Source: an uncultured Bacilli bacterium
GTDB taxonomy: Bacteria > Bacillota_I > Bacilli_A > RF39 > UBA660
Reading direction: 5' to 3'
Assembly (NCBI GenBank): GCA_910579455.1
Contig: CAJTUT010000002.1
Location: 1-64,000 of the forward strand
DNA length: 64,000 bases
Under the pieces are notes generated by a model. That model did not search any database. It was given only the letters and a program-made list of their open reading frames with translations, and was not told the DNA's origin. Each line of letters begins with the position of its first letter. Position 1 is the first letter of the stretch. This document shows positions 44,277-55,300 of this stretch, one piece after another. Made by a program: the position numbers and the translations under genes.

Positions 44277-44556
44277 TATGATACCCCTTTGCACCCGATA
44301 AAATACTTAATTTATGATTTATTTCCATAATAATAAAATTCACTTCATTTTCTAATTTTTTGTACTTTCTAATTTCATCATAACAATAAATTTCTAACCG
44401 TAACTGAGAATTTAAGGTTTCTTGATACCTTTTTATTTTATCCATCAACTCCCGATTTTGATATACACTATTTTTAGCCTGATATAAGTGTTTCCATATT
44501 TCTAACTGATCTAATTCTTTCTTTAATGACTCCACTTTACCTAATAATTCCAACAT
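44263..44556 (-). CDS. ylbF: YlbF/YmcA-family protein
   Basis: 97 residues, helical, YlbF/YmcA-like by length and by context between ylbDE and rsmD. Motif NSVYQNRELMDKIKRYQETL resembles the family core. In Bacillus YlbF, YmcA and YaaT form a complex that promotes mRNA maturation and sporulation. It overlaps rsmD by 14 bp. Moderate confidence because the family is poorly conserved in sequence. Confidence 0.65.
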   Translation of the reverse strand: MLELLGKVESLKKELDQLEIWKHLYQAKNSVYQNRELMDKIKRYQETLNSQLRLEIYCYDEIRKYKKLENEVNFIIMEINHKLSILSGAKGYHNENC

Positions 44557-44655
44557 ATATCATCACTCTTTTCTATATCAACATTATAACAACCTATCAA
44601 TTTAAATTCAACTTACAAATTAGTTATCATTCCTTCTTTTCGTAGTTATATGATC

Positions 44656-44689
44656 ATAAAAAAGTACTTACCCAAAAGATAAATACTTA
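44656..44689 (-). terminator. Terminator between ylbE and ylbF
   Basis: A 9-bp stem with one G-U pair (TAAATACTT with AAGTACTTA) and T residues on the - strand. It separates the ylbDE transcript from ylbF-rsmD. Confidence 0.7.
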
Positions 44690-44908
44690 TTTTAATACAT
44701 CCATGAAACTTCTAATAAGACTCATGCTATTATTTAATTTTTCCAATCGACCCTCTGCCGTTAACTTATATCGATTTCTCATCTCTAATTCTAATTGCTT
44801 AATACTCTCTGGATTTCTATTTAGACTCTTATACCAATATGAATTTTCTCTTAAATATCTATAAATATTAGGATTACTTTTTACTATAATTTGAGTTTTA
44901 ATATTCAT
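44687..44908 (-). CDS. ylbE: YlbE-like protein
   Basis: 73 residues matching the YlbE family in length and pattern: YRYLRENSYWYKSLNRNP, then a QLELEMRNRYKLT helix and RLEKLNNSMSLIRSFMDVL. The family has no known function; in Bacillus ylbE lies directly after ylbD. Here the start overlaps the ylbD stop by one base. Confidence 0.8.
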   Translation of the reverse strand: MNIKTQIIVKSNPNIYRYLRENSYWYKSLNRNPESIKQLELEMRNRYKLTAEGRLEKLNNSMSLIRSFMDVLK

Positions 44909-45261
44909 TAGTCATCAAAATATCGATATAATGGTCTAGGTTCATAAGTAGAAGTACTGGATTTTGAACCAATTCCAATATCCTGAAGTAAGCCGATTGT
45001 TTTTTGAAGATTAGAAACACCCTTCTGGACAGACTCCAAATCAACATTTCTTATCATATTGATTAAATCACTAAAAGAAGATTCATTATTCTTTGTTGAT
45101 GCTACAGAATGTCTTACAATATATTTATCCCAAACATCACTTTCCTCACCATACATTTCATACAACTCATATAATTTCTGCCAACTGGTTTTGTTATCCA
45201 TCACATAATTACCTAGTTCTGGATGAATTCGTACAAATTTTTTAAATAATTCTTTTGACAT
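44908..45261 (-). CDS. ylbD: YlbD-like putative spore coat protein
   Basis: 117 residues resembling YlbD: LFKKFVRIHPELGNYVMDNK, TSWQKLYELYEMYGEESDVW and DKY, with the rest a less conserved tail (TIGLLQDIGIGSKSSTSTYE). In Bacillus YlbD is annotated as a putative coat protein. Its pairing with ylbE and the nearby ylbF and rsmD preserves Bacillus gene order. Confidence 0.8.
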   Translation of the reverse strand: MSKELFKKFVRIHPELGNYVMDNKTSWQKLYELYEMYGEESDVWDKYIVRHSVASTKNNESSFSDLINMIRNVDLESVQKGVSNLQKTIGLLQDIGIGSKSSTSTYEPRPLYRYFDD

Positions 45262-45285
45262 ATAACCACCTAATAATATATATGA

Positions 45286-45313
45286 TAAAAAAATAAGTAA
45301 ATACCTACTTATT
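45286..45313 (-). terminator. Terminator after parC
   Basis: An 8-bp stem, AATAAGTA with TACTTATT, followed on the - strand by seven T residues. It ends the parE-parC transcript before ylbD. Confidence 0.8.
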
Positions 45314-45460
45314 CTTTTTATTTTGATGGATATCTTCTATAGATTCGATTTTCTTTCAAAAAACACTCATCACATTTTTATTGGAATTTTCATTAATAGA
45401 AAATCCTAAAAACCTAAAACTATCAAATAGGTTGGAATACGAGCAAATATATTGTATTCT

Positions 45461-48013
45461 CTACTCTTTCTTTAAAAAGTCATCTATTGTCATTAAGCGA
45501 TCATCAATTTCTTCTACTGAAATCTGATCCTTTTTTAACTTTATCTCCGCCCTTGAAGAATTCTTTTCCTCCTGAGGTGCAAATTGTTCTTCCCCTACTA
45601 ATTCACTGACAATAAAAGCATCACTTATTTCTTTTTTAAAAATTTGACTACCTGTTGAGTAACGGTCTAGTATTGGTAATTCTGTCATTTTTAATGTTTT
45701 AATCTCCTCGCCTTTAATCCCTAAATATTTTTTAGAATCTACAACAAATGTCTTAACAATAGAGTATGGATTGGTCTTAACTTCACGAATTGTTAATAAT
45801 CCACGGCGAGCTCTAGTAGAAATTGGAAATTCATTAAGTCTTACCCTTTTACCTGTTCCTTTATCGGTAATAATCGTAATAAATTCTTCAGAATCATAAC
45901 TAAAGTTATTCATAGAAACTATTCTCTCATCTTTTAGCCTCATTGATTTTACACCACTTGCTTTCACTCCTACTATTGGGATTTCTTCTACTAAGAAACT
46001 CAAACCATATCCAGTATTGGTAGTCAGAAATACAGCATCACCATCTTCTCTCATCGCCGCAATTAGTAGATCATCTTCTTTTAACTTCATACAAGAAGCT
46101 GGTTTTGAATACCTACTAAGTTTAAAATCACAAATCTTACTTCTTTTTATCATTCCATTTTGGGTGGCTATTATAATATTATTTTCTCTATCAAATGAAT
46201 AAATAGGGATTGCTGATACTACATATTCTTCTGGTGAAATCGGAGTTAAATTTGAAATATGTTTTCCCATATCTTTCCACTTAATATCAAAAATCATATG
46301 TACTGGAATATATAAATAATTCCCTAAAGATGTAAACACTAATAAAGTGTGAATTGTTGACATTTCATATTGTCCAATAATATAATCATTTTCCTTTAGA
46401 GCTGGTAAACCCTCACTACTTGCTTGATAGCTTCTAAGACTAGTCCTTTTAATATATCCATCTTTTGTAACCATCACAATCACATCTTCTTTAGGAATCA
46501 TGACTGTAGTATCAATTTTAATTTCTGTAATTTCCTCTTTAATATCTGTAATTCGGTCTACTCCAAAATTTTTCTTTACATCCTTTAACTCTTTTTTCAT
46601 AACTCCCTTTAAAACTTCAGTATCCCCTAAAATGGCTGTTAATCCCTCAATAATTTTTTTCAGTTTTTCCATTTCACTTTCTAATTCTACTACATCGGTA
46701 TTAGTCAAACGATAAAGTTGTAACATAACAATAGCCTCAGCCTGACGTTCTGAAAAATCAAATTCCTTTACTAAATTTAGTTTGGCATCATTTTTATTTT
46801 TAGATGAACGAATTACTTTAATTACCTCATCCAAAATAGAAATACATTTAATTAATCCCTCTACAATATGAAGGCGTGCTTTGGCATGATTTAAATCAAA
46901 CTCAGTTCTTCTAGTGATTACTTGCCTTTGATGAGCAATAAAAGCATCTAAAGAGGCACATAGCCCAAGAAGCTTAGGTCTTTTATTAACAATAGATACC
47001 ATATTAAAATTATAACTGATTTGCATATCTGTATTTTTCAATAAATAATTAATAATAAGTTCTTCATTGGCTCCCTTTTTTAAATCAATTACAATACGTA
47101 CATCACTAGCGGATTCATCTCTAACTTCTAAGATACCATCGATTTTCTTATCAATTCTAATATCATCTATTTTCTTAACCATTTGAGCTTTATTAGATTC
47201 AAATGGAATCTCTGTAATAATAATAGAAGTCTTACCCTGTATTTTCTCTGTACTATAACGACTTCTAATAACAATACGACCTCGTCCAGTTTCGTAAGCA
47301 TTTCGAATTCCATCAAGGCCCTCAACAATCCCACCAGTTGGAAAATCAGGTCCTTTTACGTATTTCATTAATGTATCCAGGCTACAATTAGGAGTATCAA
47401 TTCTATGAATGGTAGCATCAATTACTTCTGATAAATTATGGGGAGGAATATTGGTAGCATATCCTGCCGAAATTCCTTGAGCACCATAAACAAGAAGTGC
47501 CGGAAACCTCGCAGGTAAAACGGTAGGCTCTACTGTAGTATCATCAAAGTTTGGTGCAAACTCAATCGTATTTTTATCAATATCACGAAGCATTTCATTA
47601 CTGATTTGAGAAAGTCTTGCCTCAGTATAACGATAAGCAGCTGGACTATCCCCATCAATAGAACCATTGTTACCATGCATATCAATATAAGGAGTTCTAG
47701 TCTTCCAAGATTGACTCATTCTAACCATCGCATCATAAATAGAGGTATCTCCATGGGGATGATAATTCCCAATAACATCCCCAACTGTTTTAGCACTTTT
47801 ACGATATCCTCTATCAAAAGTATTTTTCTCCTTATACATAGAATATAAAATACGACGTTGCACAGGTTTTAAACCATCCCTTGCATCAGGAATTGCACGA
47901 TCTTGAATAATGTATTTAGAGTAGCTTCCAAAACGTTCTCCCATAATATCTTCTAATGTATAATCAAATATTTTCTCTATTACTTCTTGTGTTTCTGTTT
48001 TTTTTCTTGACAT
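45461..48013 (-). CDS. parC: DNA topoisomerase IV subunit A
   Basis: 850 residues. Breakage-reunion domain: RFGSYSKYIIQDRAIPDARD, KSAKTVGDVIGNYHPHGDTS, and the catalytic Tyr in SPAAYRYTEARLSQIS. The C-terminal beta-pinwheel lacks a canonical GyrA box (Q-R/K-R-G-G-R/K-G), which points to ParC rather than GyrA; immediate partnership with parE agrees. ATG 48013 is set by GGTGAT. Decatenates daughter chromosomes. Confidence 0.95.
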   Translation of the reverse strand: MSRKKTETQEVIEKIFDYTLEDIMGERFGSYSKYIIQDRAIPDARDGLKPVQRRILYSMYKEKNTFDRGYRKSAKTVGDVIGNYHPHGDTSIYDAMVRMSQSWKTRTPYIDMHGNNGSIDGDSPAAYRYTEARLSQISNEMLRDIDKNTIEFAPNFDDTTVEPTVLPARFPALLVYGAQGISAGYATNIPPHNLSEVIDATIHRIDTPNCSLDTLMKYVKGPDFPTGGIVEGLDGIRNAYETGRGRIVIRSRYSTEKIQGKTSIIITEIPFESNKAQMVKKIDDIRIDKKIDGILEVRDESASDVRIVIDLKKGANEELIINYLLKNTDMQISYNFNMVSIVNKRPKLLGLCASLDAFIAHQRQVITRRTEFDLNHAKARLHIVEGLIKCISILDEVIKVIRSSKNKNDAKLNLVKEFDFSERQAEAIVMLQLYRLTNTDVVELESEMEKLKKIIEGLTAILGDTEVLKGVMKKELKDVKKNFGVDRITDIKEEITEIKIDTTVMIPKEDVIVMVTKDGYIKRTSLRSYQASSEGLPALKENDYIIGQYEMSTIHTLLVFTSLGNYLYIPVHMIFDIKWKDMGKHISNLTPISPEEYVVSAIPIYSFDRENNIIIATQNGMIKRSKICDFKLSRYSKPASCMKLKEDDLLIAAMREDGDAVFLTTNTGYGLSFLVEEIPIVGVKASGVKSMRLKDERIVSMNNFSYDSEEFITIITDKGTGKRVRLNEFPISTRARRGLLTIREVKTNPYSIVKTFVVDSKKYLGIKGEEIKTLKMTELPILDRYSTGSQIFKKEISDAFIVSELVGEEQFAPQEEKNSSRAEIKLKKDQISVEEIDDRLMTIDDFLKKE

Positions 48014-48053
48014 ATCAATCACCTAATTTCATTTTTATCTTCGCCTTAATGTA

Positions 48054-48386
48054 TTATATCTCATACCTTTTTATTCTTTGTTTTGTTTTTTCATAGCTTC
48101 CATCCTGATATTGTTCAAAAATCGAACTATATATTTGATGACTTCTTATAGAAACAGTATGGTAGCTATTGCTATACCTTTGTTCAATCACTTTATCTAT
48201 TTGCCAATTCATTTGATTTTTTAAAGAATTTGTATTAAAGAATATGGCATCTAATATATTCATATACTTTTTACCATTTATCGTACCTACCTTATTAATT
48301 GCACAAAATAAAAAGTTATTCGTTAATTCAAAATTACATATAAGCTCATCAATCAACAAACCATCTATATATTCAAAAGGAATCAA
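48054..48386 (-). CDS. Hypothetical protein between parE and parC (possibly 3-prime part of a frameshifted gene)
   Basis: Not recognised. 110 residues from a TTG start with a weak AAGGT site. Helical and basic toward the C-terminus (YEKTKQRIKRYEI). The preceding 33-codon frame (48394-48495) ends 8 bp upstream in a neighbouring frame; together they would make a single protein of about 144 residues, so a frameshift is possible. Confidence 0.5.
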   Translation of the reverse strand: MIPFEYIDGLLIDELICNFELTNNFLFCAINKVGTINGKKYMNILDAIFFNTNSLKNQMNWQIDKVIEQRYSNSYHTVSIRSHQIYSSIFEQYQDGSYEKTKQRIKRYEI

Positions 48387-48393
48387 ACTAAAT

Positions 48394-48495
48394 CTACCTT
48401 ATTTTAGGACTAGCATCCTCAACTGATTCAAATGAATCAGCTGGCTTTACAATATAAAAATCGATTGCTGGAATAATATAAGTATTCTCCTTCAT
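48394..48495 (-). CDS. 33-residue small protein or 5-prime part of a frameshifted gene
   Basis: MKENTYIIPAIDFYIVKPAD then SFESVEDASPKIR and a stop. A good GGGGATG ribosome binding site precedes the ATG. It lies 11 bp after parE. The abrupt end and the start-poor frame that follows suggest a broken 144-residue gene; alternatively, two small genes. Confidence 0.5.
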   Translation of the reverse strand: MKENTYIIPAIDFYIVKPADSFESVEDASPKIR

Positions 48496-48505
48496 ATAAC
48501 ATCCC

Positions 48506-50407
48506 CTATATCTGATAATCATCTTCTAGAGTAAATTCTACATTCTCATCAATCCATTCCTTACGAGGGGGAACATCATCTCCCATTAAAACAGAGACAC
48601 GTTTTTCTGCTAATTGTGCATCCTCAATATTTACCCTAATTAGCGTTCTAGAGCCAGGTTGCATAGTCGTCTCACATAGTTGATCTGCATTCATCTCACC
48701 TAATCCCTTATATCGTTGAATATCACATTTTCTACCTTTAGATTTTTCTTTCATTTCTTCCACTGTATAAGCATATTCTACCTGTTTTCCACATTGGATT
48801 TTAAAAAGTGGTGGTAGGGCAACAAAAAGGCGACCAGCCTCTATTAATGGTTTCATATAACGATAAAAGAATGTTAAAAGTAAGCACTGAATATGTCCTC
48901 CGTCTTCATCTGCATCGCTCATGATAATAACTTTAGAGTATTCGCAATCTTCAATTGAAAAATTTTGACCATAACCTGCACCAATTGTATAAATCATCGT
49001 ATTAATCTCTTCATTCTTCAAAATGTCTTCCTCTTTAGTTTTTTCTGTATTTAAGACTTTACCGCGTAAAGGAAGAATTGCCTGGTACTTACGATTTCTT
49101 CCTTGTTTTGCAGAACCACCTGCAGAGTCTCCCTCTACCAAAAACAATTCTTTTTTTGTTTTATCTTTACTTCCAGCTGGAGCAAGTTTGCCAGATAAAC
49201 TTCTCTCCTTTGAATTTCTTTTGCTTCCTTTCCGTGCCTCTTCTCTTGCTTTTCTAGCTGCCTCCCGTGCAATTTTACTTTTCAAGGATTTATTAATAAT
49301 CTCTGTTGCAATTACTTTATTTTCTTCTAAAAATACTTTCATTTGCTCAGTAACAATAGAATCTACCGCAACTCTTGCCTGAGGCGTTCCAAGTTTTCCC
49401 TTTGTTTGACCCTCAAATTGAAGAAGTGACTCAGGTATCTTTAAACTAATCACTGCAGTCAATCCTTCTCTAACATCACTACCCTCCAGTGATTTTTCTT
49501 TGCCCTTAATAAAACCATTACTTTTTGCATAATCATTAAAGACACGGGTTAAAGCTGTTTTAAATCCAACCTCATGACTTCCACCATCTATAGTTTTAAC
49601 ATTATTAACAAAACTTACGATATTTTCAGAATAAGTATCCGTATACTGCATAGAAATCTCTACTTCAATTTTATCCTTTGTACCACCAATAGATAATACC
49701 TTATGAAGTACGTTTTTTCCATGATTTAAATCCTCTACAAACTCTTCAATCCCTCTTTCATAGCAAAATTTTGCTTTTCTTTCATCTTCCTCATCAATAA
49801 CCTCTATTGTAATTCCTTTTAATAAAAAGGCAGACTCTTGCATCCTTTCACATATCGTTGTAAAGGAAAAATTAGTAGAAGAAAAAATATCAGAATCTGG
49901 TAAAAATCTAACTGTAGTACCGCTTTTATTTGTACTCCCTATTTTTTTAAGAGGTACAGAGACTGTTCCACCATTTTCAAATCGAATATAGTACTCTTCT
50001 TTATTATGTTTAATAGTTACTTCCATCCATTTGGATAAAGCGTTAACGACACTAGAACCAACTCCATGTAAACCTCCAGACACTTTATAGCCATCTGATT
50101 CAAATTTACCGCCTGCATGTAATACAGTAAATATAACTTCTGGAGTAGACTTACCAGATGCATGCATTCCCGTAGGAACCCCACGTCCATGATCCTCTAC
50201 ACTAACACTTTTATCAGAATGAATTATAATTTTAATATAATCTCCAAAACCATTAATTGCTTCATCTACAGAATTATCAACAATTTCCCAAATCAAATGA
50301 TGGAGTCCTCTTTTATCAGTAGAACCAATATACATTCCGGGACGCTTTCTCACTGCTTCTAATCCCTCTAGTATTTTAATCGATGAATCATCATACTTTA
50401 ACGACAT
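48506..50407 (-). CDS. parE: DNA topoisomerase IV subunit B
   Basis: 633 residues. GHKL ATPase: RPGMYIGSTDKRGLHHLIWE, DNSVDEAINGFG, GGKFESDGYKVSGGLHGVGS; TOPRIM domain with LVEGDSAGGSAKQGRNRKYQ, PLRGKVLNTEK and IIMSDADEDGGHIQCLLLTF. The start at 50407 has GGTGAT; a longer in-frame version would add 19 non-conserved residues. It pairs with parC. Confidence 0.95.
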   Translation of the reverse strand: MSLKYDDSSIKILEGLEAVRKRPGMYIGSTDKRGLHHLIWEIVDNSVDEAINGFGDYIKIIIHSDKSVSVEDHGRGVPTGMHASGKSTPEVIFTVLHAGGKFESDGYKVSGGLHGVGSSVVNALSKWMEVTIKHNKEEYYIRFENGGTVSVPLKKIGSTNKSGTTVRFLPDSDIFSSTNFSFTTICERMQESAFLLKGITIEVIDEEDERKAKFCYERGIEEFVEDLNHGKNVLHKVLSIGGTKDKIEVEISMQYTDTYSENIVSFVNNVKTIDGGSHEVGFKTALTRVFNDYAKSNGFIKGKEKSLEGSDVREGLTAVISLKIPESLLQFEGQTKGKLGTPQARVAVDSIVTEQMKVFLEENKVIATEIINKSLKSKIAREAARKAREEARKGSKRNSKERSLSGKLAPAGSKDKTKKELFLVEGDSAGGSAKQGRNRKYQAILPLRGKVLNTEKTKEEDILKNEEINTMIYTIGAGYGQNFSIEDCEYSKVIIMSDADEDGGHIQCLLLTFFYRYMKPLIEAGRLFVALPPLFKIQCGKQVEYAYTVEEMKEKSKGRKCDIQRYKGLGEMNADQLCETTMQPGSRTLIRVNIEDAQLAEKRVSVLMGDDVPPRKEWIDENVEFTLEDDYQI

Positions 50408-50626
50408 TTTATTATCACCATTACTTTCCACAATAATTATACAAAAAAAATAGTCAAACATCAAATTATTTGACTACTTTTGACATCGACTACTCCTATT
50501 TTTGCCAGTTATGCTCTTCTTTAAAAGGGATTTAAAATACTTTTTATAAATTATGCTTTCAAAATTTCATAAAAATTTGCTATACTTAAGCACCTACCGT
50601 TTAAGGTAATAATACACTATATAATT

Positions 50627-51547
50627 TTAAACCACATTAACACTTCTTACTGAGGTACCTGTATTCCCATCGCTATCAGTTACCTTATAATATATATAAT
50701 AAGTACCTAGTCTTGTTGTATCAATTCTATCTATTTTCTCTAAAGCACCATTATTAGAATAATAATACGTCATAATAATAGAAGAAGTAGGAATTTTATC
50801 CTTATCATCTACTACCTTACTTACCCCTGCATCTATATAATTAGTTCCATGTTCAACATTAACACTAGACTCTCCATTTAATACAATAACTGGTGTAGTA
50901 CCATCTACAATATCTTGTTCCTTTACATTATCTTGAACAGCACTCACAACAATTCTAGCAGCAAAAGTTTTTCCCTGAACACTATTGTCAGCATCTTCTG
51001 TCAACCACATTTTTAATTCGTAGTCAATTTTATCATTTCCAGATTCTGCACTCAAACTACCACTATCCAAAAGCAGACTATCTGAAAGATACCTAGCATC
51101 AGACCAATTGCTATCTCCTAATTTTAGACTATATCGAATATATTTTCTATCTAGGGTTTTCTCATTAACAGCCATTTCTTCTAAACTAACATTATATTTA
51201 GCATTCACATCACCTGTATTCTTAATTGTAAAATGATAACTATCTGTAGCCATTCCTTCACTATCACTCATAGGTGCTAAATTAGACATATGAATTTCTT
51301 TTCCGTCTTCAAATTTCACCTTAAAAGTTCCTGCTACAATTTCTGTTTCTTTTTTACTATCGACAGAAAAACGGAAAAATGCATAGCTTGTTCCTATTAC
51401 AGACATCAATAAAAAAGCTGCTAAAACAATAATTTTTGTTATTTCTCTTCTATTTTTCTGATGTAAATTATCATTATTTAATTCTACTGTTCTAAAATGA
51501 TCTCCTACTTTTCCCTTTTTAAACTGTCTTTTCTTCTTACGATCCAT
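50627..51547 (-). CDS. Exported protein with TasA/CalY-like domain and an Ig-like module
   Basis: 306 residues. A long polar N-terminus (about 38 residues, with GKVGDHFRTVELNNDNL), then a hydrophobic core ending GTSYA with FFRF after it, like TasA/camelysin precursors that need a dedicated signal peptidase (SipW). A TasA/CalY-like beta domain (VAGTFKVKFEDGKEIHMSNL, TIKNTGDVNAKYNVSLEE) is followed by one DUF5011-like module at the C-terminus (YYIYYKVTDSDGNTG). It is highly similar to the N-terminus of the giant protein at 52374. Confidence 0.75.
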   Translation of the reverse strand: MDRKKKRQFKKGKVGDHFRTVELNNDNLHQKNRREITKIIVLAAFLLMSVIGTSYAFFRFSVDSKKETEIVAGTFKVKFEDGKEIHMSNLAPMSDSEGMATDSYHFTIKNTGDVNAKYNVSLEEMAVNEKTLDRKYIRYSLKLGDSNWSDARYLSDSLLLDSGSLSAESGNDKIDYELKMWLTEDADNSVQGKTFAARIVVSAVQDNVKEQDIVDGTTPVIVLNGESSVNVEHGTNYIDAGVSKVVDDKDKIPTSSIIMTYYYSNNGALEKIDRIDTTRLGTYYIYYKVTDSDGNTGTSVRSVNVV

Positions 51548-51640
51548 GAATCTCACACCTTACATTTACAATTATTCTAATTACCATTCTACAATACTTT
51601 TAAAAAATAATAAAGAGAAACAGCAAAAAAAGTAGTAACT

Positions 51641-52363
51641 TTACTTACTACCTTCCCTAGAAAAAACTAAAATATTATTTTTATAAATCTTATATCGAAC
51701 TTTAACCGTTCCAATATTCGTTCCAAATTTTACTATATTTTTATTAGTTAAATACTTTTCGATATTTTTTCTATTACTATCCCCTCTCAAATAATCATTA
51801 ATATTCTTTACTGCTGATTCATCCTTTTTATCCATATAAAAATTTAATACTTCATGCGGATTCTTCACTTTATATTGGTTATAAATAACTTCATAGGTAT
51901 TCCTACCTTTCTTTTTCATTTTTTTTATATCATATTTTATTAAAGGAATTTCTGCTATAACAGAAGAGGATAGATCATCTGTTGTTATAATATACTCATC
52001 AGTAGTTGGATTATACGTTATATATTGCTCTATCATATATGAGGTAATCCCTACTTCCTGTATTTGTTTTTTATTTACATTCAGATCAAAATGACGATTT
52101 ATAAATTCTACTATTTCCTCTACCCCCACATTATTTTTGTGATATTCGTTTTTGTAATAAACAACAGTATAACATATATAGTGATCTAAATCATTTTTCT
52201 CTAAAACATTCATATATGTCATCATTCTATCGCTATACTTTTTAATAGTAAATTTCTCTAAATCGGACATTCTAAATCGATTAAGTATTAATAGGGATAA
52301 TAGTAATATAATTATCCCTATCATAACATATTTAATTTTAATTATTCTTTTTATTTTCTCCAT
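51641..52363 (-). CDS. Membrane-anchored protein of the surface locus
   Basis: Not recognised. 240 residues: one N-terminal hydrophobic helix (YVMIGIIILLLSLLILNRF) followed by a soluble, beta-rich ectodomain. It lies 10 bp after the giant surface-protein gene and 93 bp before the TasA-like gene, all in the same orientation, so it is probably part of that operon. Confidence 0.6.
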   Translation of the reverse strand: MEKIKRIIKIKYVMIGIIILLLSLLILNRFRMSDLEKFTIKKYSDRMMTYMNVLEKNDLDHYICYTVVYYKNEYHKNNVGVEEIVEFINRHFDLNVNKKQIQEVGITSYMIEQYITYNPTTDEYIITTDDLSSSVIAEIPLIKYDIKKMKKKGRNTYEVIYNQYKVKNPHEVLNFYMDKKDESAVKNINDYLRGDSNRKNIEKYLTNKNIVKFGTNIGTVKVRYKIYKNNILVFSREGSK

Positions 52364-52373
52364 AGACTATCTC

Positions 52374-55300
52374 CTACTCCATAAATTCTAGAATACAATA
52401 CTCATATCCTGTTTCTTCGTCAGTATAAAATCTTACTTCATATCCTGGTTCTACCTCAGTTGTAGTCTCTGGTTTTGCATTTGTTGAACCGATGATCCTT
52501 CCATCATAATATTTAAATATACCATTCCCTTTTATTACACCAATTCCTGTTACTGTAGCAGTTGCTTGTATTAGTGGATTTTCTATTGAGACATTAGCAT
52601 AATTAGTACCAGATCCATCCTTTATCCCCATTATAACAGTACCACTATCTATGTAAATACCGTAAGCCATTCTACCATGAACATCGATTCTTCCACTTTC
52701 TAGTTTTATGTTAGAATCACTATTCGATGAGTATATACCTGCTGAGGTAATATTACGACCACTAAATACATTTGTGTTTTCCCTCAAATAAATATTCGTA
52801 TTTTTTAACGTTAAATTGGCAGCTGCTTGTGTAGATATACCATAATTACTAGTAAAGTTTTCTATATTAAAATCTGTATTTTCTATATTAATATTAGAAT
52901 TATCATTTATTACAATAGCTGTTGCATCAGCCGAATTTACTGTAGTATTAGATGTAATAGCTACATTTTTTATAGATGCATCAGAACTCAATACTATACC
53001 CACATATTGAGTGATGTCACCATCACTTGATATCGAACCACCCTCTATATTTAGTTGACCTTTTCGATGACGTATTATTGGATCACTATCACTAGTACGA
53101 TAGCTATATATAATATTTGTATTAAGCAAATTTAATATAGCATTTTGATTATTATTATCGATAGTAGAGTACATAGTTCCCCCTTGGATTGTTAATTCTC
53201 CACTATTATTTACGATATCTCTATATCCAAAATAATAACCAGATACACGATAAGTATTATTCCGTAAAAGGGCTTCATGATCTTCAGAAGTTTGGTTATA
53301 AAATAGATAACCACCAGTTTTCTTATCACTTTTATTTAATGTTGAGTTGCTTATCTTACAATTTGAATAATTATATATTCCCGATGATATTACATCTAAA
53401 GTTATATCATTCGCTACTAGATTTGCCCCTGCATAATTATGAATTCCTGAATATCCTTTAAATGATGTGCCATTAGCCTCTATACTTGCATTAGCAAAAT
53501 TAGTAATTAGATAATAATTCGTCGTTAAATTTTCTAATAAAATATCCTCCAAAACTAAATTTCCTTTATTCGAAATGATAATTGAATTTGTACTAATACT
53601 TAACTTTCCTTGATCTGCATTATCCCTTATAGATAATGTTCCTTCATTCATTATTGCCTGATTTAGTCTTAGATGATGCCCGTTTAAATCTAATGTAATA
53701 TTTTTTCCAGCAGTATTAACTTCCTCAAATACCTTAGAATCTTTAATAATCGTCAACGTATCTCCATTCTGAGATTCTAGTACAGCTGTTTTTAAACTCT
53801 TATATTGCATCTCGCCATTTTGAACAAAATATTCTGTTGCTTTTAATGTATTTCTATGATACATGACCTCGTCAATAATTTGAGTATCATCATCAATTAC
53901 ATAATCATTTGGTATTTTAGAAATTGCCCCATAGTATCCAGCTATTTGCCCAGATAAAGCACCATCATAGAATGATATAGTTCCATTACCTCCATTATAT
54001 AGTCCATATTGTTCTCCTATTACTTCTGGACTTTTCGTACTTACTTCATCATCCTTATTTCCTAACACCAAATTTGCATTATTTTTTGTTTCTATTCCAT
54101 ATGTTTTTCCTACAATTTTTCCTCCATATACATTTAAGTTTCCATTATTCATGATGATACCATCTCCCGATTGTCCTGTTATGGTTCCTTGATATATATT
54201 AATTGTGGCACTAGCACTTGAACTTACAAAAATTCCTTCAGAACCAGAGATTTCTCCATTATAAATATCTAGAGTTCCTCCATTTACAGTTATACGATTA
54301 CTTATGTTTGGAACCTTTGTTGCATCTTCTGGATCTCCTATTACTGTATTTCCATAACTACTAATTGATCCATAGCTTCCACTTTTTATTGTTATGTTTG
54401 CTCGTTCATGTGCTGAAGGATTTACCCTATAAATATTTGAATTCTCTATTGTCACATTTGCATTATTGCTAGCTGTAACTCCACCTCTATCAATTTCTAC
54501 TCCTGTAATATTGACTGTTTTACCTGTTGCTATAGAAATAGTCGTGTCATGTTTACTATAAGAACTATAACTACCTCCTGTAATATCTATATCAGTTGCA
54601 ATATACAATACTCTAGCACCATTGGCTGCACTATACGTTCCTCCTGTAATTTTTCCTTTTCCTGATAGATAAATTACACTTGCTCTTTCTGTTGTTTTTA
54701 TCGTTCCTGAATTTACTGTTAAATCATTTGTTGACTTGATTGCATATTCACCACTTACTACTGATGTGTTAGTATAGGATCCTGTAGCTTCTACACTACT
54801 ATCTAATATTCTCAATTTTCCTTCATTTGTAATCATTTTTGAGTTTACAAGTTGCTTTCCACCCAAATCGATGGTTATTTCTTTTCCATTTGGTATTAAT
54901 ACTTCTTCTGCTATTGATACAGACTCAATTACTTCTATAGTACCTTCTGTATCTATCGCATCAAGGGCTTTCTTGAAAGTATTATACTCTTCATCTCCTA
55001 CCTTTAAGAAGTTTGTCATTTTTCCTAAATATGATGTGCTATATAGGATTCCATCGACAGTTTCTTCACCTGTTTCTATACCATATCCATCAAGAAGTGT
55101 CGTAATTACTCCTGCATGTCCTGCAGTTGTTCCTTTTAATATTCCGTCATAGAATGATATAGTTCCATTACCTCCACTATATAGTCCATATTGTTCTCCT
55201 ATTACTTCTGGACTTTTCGTACTTACTTCATCATCCTTATTTCCTAACACCAAATTTGCATTATTTTTTGTTTCTATTCCATATGTTTTTCCTACAATTT

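Noticed and set aside
45461..50407. gyrA/gyrB instead of parC/parE
   Set aside because: No GyrA box in the A subunit, and the sequence around the active site reads like ParC; adjacency fits topoisomerase IV. A phylogeny would settle it.
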